A DNA stretch of 11,046 nucleotides from an uncultured Lachnospiraceae bacterium (GTDB lineage: Bacteria > Bacillota > Clostridia > Lachnospirales > Lachnospiraceae). The first letter of the stretch is position 1. Every line of letters begins with the position of its first letter. The translations under genes and the position numbers were made by a program. The stretch lies in contig CAMWWJ010000086.1 of NCBI GenBank assembly GCA_947177925.1, positions 1 to 11,046 on the forward strand, read 5' to 3'. Positions 6,192-11,046 of this stretch are shown here, in pieces. The notes beneath the pieces were generated by a model. That model was not told where the DNA came from. It made no database searches and was given only the letters and a program-made list of their open reading frames with translations.

Positions 6192-6424
6192 GAGTGTGTA
6201 AAGAAATAAGTATGGCATATCCCTCCCGCCCTTCTTCATCTCTTTTATAAACATCTGTTCCAAGTCCTTTGGAGTTTCTATTTTCTTTCCCATCCCGATT
6301 CTTCATAGGAATCCAGCTTTAACAGCTTCAGCAGAAGATTCCTCGTATATATTTCATCCTCCGGTCCAATGAACTGCTACTCTATTTCGTATGCAACCAA
6401 TTGTCTGATTCATTCACAAATCAT
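6192..6424 (-). pseudogene. galT: Decayed 5' part of galT (class II galactose-1-phosphate uridylyltransferase)
   Basis: Right after galK there is a fine ribosome site (AGGAGGGA, 6431-6438, overlapping the galK stop) and an ATG at 6422-6424, but codon 5 is TGA and codon 16 is TAG. Read through, the frame gives IRQLVAYEIE, then FIGPEDEIYTRNLLLKLL and KLDSYEES. This matches the N-terminal pattern of class II GalT as I know it ('..IxxLVxYgLe.gLI..EDeiYtrNrLLelLkLdsyee'). The sequence then slips frame to ETPKDLEQMFIKEM and ends before the terminator at 6161-6191. About 75 of the family's ~490 codons remain. Intact, it would have made UDP-galactose from galactose 1-phosphate. Identification is by recollection of the family; order galK-galT supports it. 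Confidence 0.7.
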
Positions 6425-6436
6425 AATGACTCCCTC

Positions 6437-7717
6437 CTAAATGATTTTGATTCCACCGTAAGGTCTCACCTTCAGCACATGACAGGCACCATCGCCGAAA
6501 ATGGACTCCATATAGCTTTTATAAGTCTCTGCTGCTTCATTTTTCACAAACGCCTGAATGGTTCCTGCAAATCCCCCTCCATGAATCCTGCAAACGCCCG
6601 CTTCCTGCAGAATATATTCACTGGCTGCCAGTGCAACTGTTACATTCTGGGTATGCACGTCCTTTGGACTGTATATGTTCTGAAGCATTTTTGCCGAAGA
6701 ATCCCCGCTTTTTCTGATAACCTCCAGAAACCCTTGAAAATCATGATTTTCCAGAGCCTTTACTCCTTCCCTCACCCTTTTCTGCTCTCCAAAGAAATGC
6801 ATGGCGCGAAGCAGTGCCCTGTCACTCACCTGATTCCGAAGCCCTGCAATATTTTCATAAAATTCCTTTTCGTCCACCTCACTTAAAAATTCTCTCCCGA
6901 AGCATTCTGCCACCTGCTTCATTTCCACTGGTATAGCCGCATAATCATCCGTCAGGTCCGCATGGGAGCCTTTTGTCTCCACAATACAAAGGCTATATGC
7001 ATTTTCCTCAAAATCACAGGCTGCCTGCTCTATAACCGGATTTGCCCGATCCTTAAAATCTATATAAATAAGCCCGCCTACACTGCATGCCATCTGGTCC
7101 ATCAGTCCACATGGCTTTCCAAAATATACATTTTCAGCAAACTGTCCGATTTTCGCAATCTCTTCTGACGACACCCTGCCGTCATTGTACATGCCTGAAA
7201 GAACGGTTCCTACAAGGCTTTCAAATGCAGCCGAAGATGACATGCCTGCCCCCATGGGCACATCGCTTGTGACATATGCCAAAAAACCGCCGATCTGCCA
7301 GCCTCCGGCTTCCATGCCTGCTGCCACGCCCCGAATCAACGCCGCTGTGGTCCCAAGCTCCTCTTCCTTCTTTTCAAGCTCATTCAAATCAATCACTATC
7401 ATGGGAGAGTCCTCCGACACCAGCCTGATCGTCCGGTCATGGGAAAAAGCCGCCACTGCAATCACATCCAGATTGACGGAAGCTGCCAGAACATGCCCTT
7501 GCTGGTGGTCCGTATGATTGCCGCACACTTCGCTTCTACCCGGCGCACTATACAGCTCCACTTCCTTTTCTCCAAACAGCTTCCTGAATTGTAACAATGC
7601 GGCCTCATACCGCTCCCTCTCATATCCGGTCAACTTTTCATCTACATATATATCCTGAATCCTGCTGTCATATACACCGTTCTTTACATCCTCTAAAATT
7701 CCATCAATCCCCTTCAT
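6437..7717 (-). CDS. galK: Galactokinase
   Basis: 426-residue cytoplasmic GHMP kinase that phosphorylates galactose to galactose 1-phosphate, first committed step of the Leloir pathway. The galactokinase signature is at 59-74 (PGRSEVCGNHTDHQQG, substrate-binding Glu and His-Thr-Asp), the ATP-binding GHMP loop PMGAGMSSSAAFE at 154-166, the catalytic Asp probably D207 in CGLMDQMA, and the C-terminal GHMP motif HGGGFAG at 379-385. The clostridial form is longer than E. coli GalK (382) because of an N-terminal extension. AAGGAA (7724-7729) is the ribosome site, 6 nt upstream. All motifs are intact, so it should be active. A galT remnant follows it, so the downstream step must be encoded elsewhere. 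No clear promoter or catabolite (cre) site could be found in 7718-7952. Confidence 0.95.
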   Translation of the reverse strand: MKGIDGILEDVKNGVYDSRIQDIYVDEKLTGYERERYEAALLQFRKLFGEKEVELYSAPGRSEVCGNHTDHQQGHVLAASVNLDVIAVAAFSHDRTIRLVSEDSPMIVIDLNELEKKEEELGTTAALIRGVAAGMEAGGWQIGGFLAYVTSDVPMGAGMSSSAAFESLVGTVLSGMYNDGRVSSEEIAKIGQFAENVYFGKPCGLMDQMACSVGGLIYIDFKDRANPVIEQAACDFEENAYSLCIVETKGSHADLTDDYAAIPVEMKQVAECFGREFLSEVDEKEFYENIAGLRNQVSDRALLRAMHFFGEQKRVREGVKALENHDFQGFLEVIRKSGDSSAKMLQNIYSPKDVHTQNVTVALAASEYILQEAGVCRIHGGGFAGTIQAFVKNEAAETYKSYMESIFGDGACHVLKVRPYGGIKII

Positions 7718-7952
7718 CCCGCTTTCCTTCCCTTCCTTATTTTATAACTGTAAGCCTGCTTTTTATTTAAAGAAATTGTACTGCACAACTTCCGGCAGGC
7801 ATAAAAATAACACTATATTTCTAAAAATTCAGTATATGCGTTTTAAAAAAAGATTATCATGGAGAAAAGCATATTTATGGAATTTCCAAAAGAAGAAAAC
7901 AAATCCTTCCGCATGGAGTACCGGAAACGGACCAGACTTTTTGCCAGAGTCC
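7718..7952. other. Intergenic region upstream of galK
   Basis: Separates galK from the vWA gene (both minus strand). It holds a TATAGT (5/6 to consensus -10) around 7820 on the minus strand with no matching -35. Inverted GCCTGC/GCAGGC arms lie around 7753-7758 and 7794-7799, between that and the galK start. AGACTTTT/AAAAGTCT arms overlap the end of the vWA gene but lack a T-run. A plus-strand open frame starts at 7859 and runs antisense into the vWA gene; I do not consider it a gene. Confidence 0.35.
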
Positions 7953-9785
7953 TTAAAAGTCTTCTACTCCCAAATACCCTCTATAGCCTCCAGCCTGCTT
8001 TACGAGAATATAAAACTCCTTTCGATATTCATCCCTTAAATCCAGCTCTGAAAGCCTGTCAATCACATCCTCAATATTGCTGTCGTTTGCATATCTGCTG
8101 TTCTTTAGCAGCATGCCGAACTGTGCCACACAGGCTGCAAACTGCAGATCCTGGGAAGGTTTTTGTGTATAATCGCTTCCCTTTACCGGATATTCGCTTT
8201 CCCTGCTTTTTGTTTGATCAGGCTCTTTATAGCGAATTTTTACGGTACAGTATTCACTGTTCTTCCCTATTTCATGTGGTGCCTTATCCTCCTTTTTCGA
8301 TTGTGACGTATTTGTCACATAATCATCCTGATATTTTAAAGCAATGGAATCCTTTCCGCCTTTTGCAGAATTCCTGGCAGGAACGATTTCATACAAGGCA
8401 ATCATACTATGTCCTGCACCGATTTCTCCTGCATCCTTCGTATCATCTTTAAAATCGAAATCATCCATGACCCGGTTTTCATAGCCGATGAGCCGATAGC
8501 TTTCCACGATTTCCGGATTGAATTCCACCTGGAATTTCACATCCTTTGCTACCGTCATAAGGGTTGCGCCCATTTCCTTTACTAACACTTTTCTGGCTTC
8601 TCTTTCCGAATCAATATAGCTGTAATTTCCATTTCCCTTATCAGCAAGGAGCTCCATTTTATTATCTTTGATATTGCCTGTTCCAAATCCTAAAACGGAC
8701 AAGAAAATACCGCTTTCCTTCTTTTTCGTAATAAGCGCCTCTAACTCCTCTTCACTGGTAAGGCCAATGTTCAGATCTCCATCCGTAGCAAGGATAATAC
8801 GGTTATTCCCTCCTTTTATGAAATAATCTTCTGCCAAATCATAAGCTGTCTGTATTCCTTCGCCGCCGTTCGTTCCGCCTTCTGCAAAAAGCCCGTTGAT
8901 GGCGCCTAAAATCCTGTCCTTATCGCTTCCCTTCGCCCCGTCTAAAATAACCTGCACATCAGAAGCATAGGTTACTATGGAAACTCTGTCCTTGCCGGTC
9001 AGGTTATCTGTCAGCATGGAAAAGGACTTCTGTAAAAGGGGAAGCTTGTCTTCATCGCTCATGGAACCGGATACATCTAACAGAAATACCAGATTGGAAG
9101 GAGCCGCTTCGGAGAAATCGATTTCCTTCGTGCTGATTCCTACCATGAAAAGCTCTGAGCTTCTATTCCATGGGCAGTCTGCCACTTCCGTGGTAACCCC
9201 AAAGGGAGTACTTCCGCCAGGTCTCTTTAAATCATAGGAAAAGTAATTGAGCATTTCTTCAATCCTTACTGCTCCAGTGGGAATTTCATCTATGTAATAG
9301 CCTTCCCGGATCATCCTCCGTATATTGGTATAAGAAGCGGTATCCACATCTGCCGAAAAGGTGGATAAGGGATTTTCCTTTACCGAATAAAAGGGATTTT
9401 CTTCGGTATTGCTGTATTCCTCACCATTATAAGGAACATAATCGTCTGCATAACGTGGCACAGCGTAGTCTTCTGCCAGACTTTCTTTCATAGCTGCACT
9501 GTCAGCGCTGTTATACACATCAGCTCCTGCTGCCTCGCTCTCATACTTATTTTCTTCCCTTTGTCTGCCATTTTCCAAATCTGCGCTTCCTTCTGCTTCA
9601 TCATTTCCGGCTGTCCCATCCTGATCATATTCTGCATCCACTACCTCATCCGTCAGGGCTCCTTCCTCCGTATAGGTATCGTCTGAAGTTGCGGTTTCAT
9701 CCGAAGCCGCTTTTTTTCCACAGCCTGTCAGCATAGAAGCAGTCATTACAATTGCCAGTAATAAGCTCACTATTTTTCTACTCAT
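7953..9785 (-). CDS. Lipoprotein with von Willebrand factor A domain (YfbK-like)
   Basis: 610 residues. Residues 1-22 are a lipoprotein signal ending LTGC (19-22), so the mature protein is tethered outside the membrane by Cys22. An acidic, low-complexity linker follows (about 25-110), then a vWF_A-type N-domain (about 125-215; NPFYSVKENPLSTFSADVDTAS), the vWA domain (about 230-400) with a full metal site (DVSGS 237-241, T305, D335 in ATDGD), and a C-terminal DUF3520-like domain ending QAGGYRGYLGVEDF. This order is that of E. coli YfbK and its many homologues; their role is unknown, and metal-dependent binding of a protein partner is assumed from the vWA fold. GGGAGGA (9794-9800) is the ribosome site, 8 nt upstream. 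Confidence 0.92.
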   Translation of the reverse strand: MSRKIVSLLLAIVMTASMLTGCGKKAASDETATSDDTYTEEGALTDEVVDAEYDQDGTAGNDEAEGSADLENGRQREENKYESEAAGADVYNSADSAAMKESLAEDYAVPRYADDYVPYNGEEYSNTEENPFYSVKENPLSTFSADVDTASYTNIRRMIREGYYIDEIPTGAVRIEEMLNYFSYDLKRPGGSTPFGVTTEVADCPWNRSSELFMVGISTKEIDFSEAAPSNLVFLLDVSGSMSDEDKLPLLQKSFSMLTDNLTGKDRVSIVTYASDVQVILDGAKGSDKDRILGAINGLFAEGGTNGGEGIQTAYDLAEDYFIKGGNNRIILATDGDLNIGLTSEEELEALITKKKESGIFLSVLGFGTGNIKDNKMELLADKGNGNYSYIDSEREARKVLVKEMGATLMTVAKDVKFQVEFNPEIVESYRLIGYENRVMDDFDFKDDTKDAGEIGAGHSMIALYEIVPARNSAKGGKDSIALKYQDDYVTNTSQSKKEDKAPHEIGKNSEYCTVKIRYKEPDQTKSRESEYPVKGSDYTQKPSQDLQFAACVAQFGMLLKNSRYANDSNIEDVIDRLSELDLRDEYRKEFYILVKQAGGYRGYLGVEDF

Positions 9786-9801
9786 AATAAAAGTCCTCCC
9801 A

Positions 9802-9857
9802 ATCTATGATCTATCTGTTTTCTACTACTTAACATAGATACGTTGGAAGGACCTTCC
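9802..9857 (-). promoter_or_regulatory. Upstream region of the vWA lipoprotein gene
   Basis: Two dyads lie just before the gene. GGAAGG-A-CCTTCC (9845-9857) is a 13-bp palindrome, and ATCTATG/CATAGAT (9802-9808, 9833-9839) form arms 24 nt apart, close to the ribosome site. A weak -10-like TATCTA follows the palindrome on the minus strand, with no good -35. The palindrome is a candidate operator and the arms a candidate leader hairpin; both are speculative. Confidence 0.3.
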
Positions 9858-10133
9858 TTTTATGGGTATTCTTTTATTTTTTATAAATTTTATAGTGGGA
9901 AATCTTCTTATAAGCCCCGTAAGTTTTTATAACATCTTGCAGGAATGGCTTAAAATCATAAAAATGCTTTACGGGCTTATGGGCTTGCCCTTTTCCGGGG
10001 AAGCCAGCATAACAGGCAACAGGGCAGAGTGAAACGGAGGGAGGAAGAAATCTAATGGAAATTTGATAGAAATATGTGTGCAATTGTGCTATTCTATTAG
10101 AAATACAGATTGGTATTGATCGGAGAGTTTAAT
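9858..10133. other. Intergenic region without a supported gene
   Basis: Lies between two divergent genes. A minus-strand open frame (9874-10083) has no ribosome site at its start; its C-terminal part reads somewhat protein-like but coincides with a large inverted repeat (9910-9980). A TTGATA (around 10061-10066) may serve as -35 for the plus-strand gene, with no good -10 at normal spacing. Nothing else was recognised. Confidence 0.4.
9910..9980. repeat. Large imperfect inverted repeat
   Basis: The left arm 9910-9930 (ATAAGCCCCGTAAG then TTTTTAT) pairs with the right arm 9958-9980 (ATAAAAATG then CTTTACGGGCTTAT), leaving small bulges and a 27-nt loop. Nearly 20 pairs can form. There is no T-run beyond either end, so it is not a simple terminator. 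Confidence 0.6.
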
Positions 10134-10646
10134 ATGAACACAGAAATATATCCTTTAGAAAAAGTTGTGGTTGATGGTATTTCAATTTATTTGGGAATGA
10201 ATCGGTCTGCTGTTGAAACTGCAATCGGCAAAGGTCAACTTGTAGGGAAGCGATATTACTACTATGACAACGACATGGCGATTGATTACAGTGATAACAA
10301 TACGGTGGAATTTATTGAGTTTTTGGGGGGAATCGATGGTTCTCTGCACCCTGTAATTTATGGAGTTTCTGCGTTTGACATCCTTGCCGATGAATTAGCC
10401 GACCTATTACGGCAGAAGAACGATGGAGAAATTGATGATTCAGAGCAAGGGTATTCATTTGCCTTTTTGAATATCAGCGTGGGTGTTTATAGAGAGATAG
10501 TGCCATCTGATGTGATGGAGATGATAGAAGAAATGAAAGCAGACGGCATACCCACTGAGAATAACGAAGATGTGGCGGTGGAAATGCGGAAAGCAAATCA
10601 CTGGTCTACAATCGGAGTTGGCGTAGCTGGTTATTATAAACGTTAA
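10134..10646 (+). CDS. Hypothetical protein, immunity-gene-like
   Basis: 170 residues, soluble, acidic, no signal peptide or membrane helix. I start it at MNTEIYPLEKVVV because GGAG (10122-10125) is 8 nt upstream; an in-frame ATG at 10110 lacks a ribosome site. It begins VVVDGISIYLGMNRSAVETAIGKG, a 'G..lg.s..ev...lG' pattern seen at the start of many small Firmicutes hypothetical proteins, followed by YYYYDNDMAIDYSDNNTVEFIEF and a C-terminal WSTIGVGVAGYY. I recall proteins of this style in immunity-gene arrays of polymorphic toxin loci, but cannot name a family. It forms a likely two-gene operon with the next gene (28-bp gap). Confidence 0.75.
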   Translation: MNTEIYPLEKVVVDGISIYLGMNRSAVETAIGKGQLVGKRYYYYDNDMAIDYSDNNTVEFIEFLGGIDGSLHPVIYGVSAFDILADELADLLRQKNDGEIDDSEQGYSFAFLNISVGVYREIVPSDVMEMIEEMKADGIPTENNEDVAVEMRKANHWSTIGVGVAGYYKR

Positions 10647-10652
10647 CTTTCA
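10639..10652 (+). repeat. Short repeat at the end of two tandem genes
   Basis: AACGTTAACTTTCA spans the stop codon of the 170-residue gene. AACGATAACTTTCA spans that of the 120-residue gene (11030-11043). They match at 13 of 14 bases in the same position relative to the stop. Confidence 0.6.
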
Positions 10653-10674
10653 ATTTTATAAGGGAGTAGTTAAA

Positions 10675-11037
10675 GTGAATTTAGCTATAATTAAATCTGT
10701 TTTCCCAAATTTTAATATTGAAAACTTCAATATGTTTGATGAGATTGTTTCCTTGAAATGGGAAACTATTTTTGATGATGAATCTTGGGAAGAACATAGA
10801 AATCTTGTATTGGAGATGGTCAGCCCTGATAACTATAAAATTTTGATAGAATGTAAGGATGTAAATTCTTTCCGTTTTCAAGGAAATGGACAAATATTGG
10901 GATTCTACATTAAAGATATGTCTGTAAGAGGATACGAAAATAGCTTAAAGTATGAAGTTGGGGATTATGAAGAAAATGATCTTGAGTTTTACTGTTCTGA
11001 TGTAATAATCAAGAACTTAGAAAAACTTGAACGATAA
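10675..11037 (+). CDS. Hypothetical protein, immunity-gene-like
   Basis: 120 residues, starting at GTG with GGGAG (10662-10666) 8 nt upstream. It is acidic and soluble, with no signal or membrane helix. The pattern is mostly beta: VSLKWETIFDD, YKILIECKDVNSFRF, GQILGFYIKDM, LKYEVGDYEENDLEFYCSDVIIKNLE. Small acidic beta-rich proteins like this are widespread in bacterial immunity arrays, where each neutralises one toxin domain by direct binding. That role is inferred from style and neighbours only. Base composition is more AT-rich than galK and the vWA gene, consistent with transfer. Its end shares a 14-nt sequence with the end of the preceding gene. Confidence 0.75.
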   Translation: MNLAIIKSVFPNFNIENFNMFDEIVSLKWETIFDDESWEEHRNLVLEMVSPDNYKILIECKDVNSFRFQGNGQILGFYIKDMSVRGYENSLKYEVGDYEENDLEFYCSDVIIKNLEKLER

Positions 11038-11046
11038 CTTTCAGAT

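Noticed and set aside
6051..6293. 80-residue minus-strand frame across the ATPase end
   Set aside because: Its first part is the frameshifted continuation of the galT remnant; the rest is antisense to the ATPase and its terminator.
6401..6886. Plus-strand open frame opposite galK
   Set aside because: Antisense shadow of galactokinase, whose motifs on the minus strand are complete.
7859..8452. Long plus-strand open frame antisense to the vWA gene
   Set aside because: Most of it is the complement of a conserved coding region; there is no ribosome site and the composition is not protein-like.
9802..9839. Short CTATG/CATAG repeats considered as a CRISPR or iteron array
   Set aside because: Only one inverted pair and no regular spacing; no array exists anywhere in the window.
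9874..10083. 69-residue minus-strand frame in the intergenic region
   Set aside because: No ribosome site, and its most protein-like part coincides with the inverted repeat 9910-9980. Kept only as a remark.

Overview
The window is low-GC Firmicutes DNA, most like a gut Lachnospiraceae chromosome of the Blautia / Ruminococcus gnavus / Dorea kind. This rests on the clostridial-type galactokinase, the lipoprotein with a von Willebrand A domain and DUF3520-like end, strong GGAGG ribosome binding sites, and the style of the accessory genes. The genus is inferred, not proven. There are no rRNA or tRNA genes, no CRISPR array and no intact insertion sequence.

Left part (1-3560) is mosaic accessory DNA. 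It starts with the 3' part of a LysR-type regulator (+). Next is a two-gene operon on the minus strand: a short antitoxin-like protein and an overlapping GNAT acetyltransferase of the toxin type. A second, diverged and frameshifted copy of the last ~100 bp of the LysR gene follows, so this operon sits between direct repeats. Then comes a MATE efflux pump (-). It has a consensus promoter and a ~110-nt leader with a short upstream reading frame and an intrinsic terminator just before the pump, which is the layout of a transcription attenuator.

Centre (3529-6191): a TetR-family repressor (-) and a P1B-type metal-transporting ATPase (+) are divergent around a control region with several inverted repeats. 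Hairpin terminators bound both ends, so this looks like a self-contained metal-resistance cassette.

Right-centre (6192-9857): core-type genes on the minus strand, galactokinase and a vWA lipoprotein. Directly behind galK, with its own ribosome binding site, is a degraded start of galT (class II galactose-1-phosphate uridylyltransferase) with two in-frame stops and a frameshift. The galK-galT operon has therefore lost galT here, and the metal cassette now borders the ruin.

Right end (9858-11046): a stretch with a large imperfect inverted repeat, then two small plus-strand genes of unknown function. Both look like members of immunity-gene arrays from polymorphic toxin loci. Their 3' ends share a 14-nt sequence, which suggests cassette-like duplication or shuffling.

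The most interesting points are the attenuator-type leader before the MATE pump, the acetyltransferase toxin-antitoxin pair between LysR-tail repeats, the decayed galT behind an intact galK, and the TetR-controlled P1B ATPase with an unusual last membrane helix.
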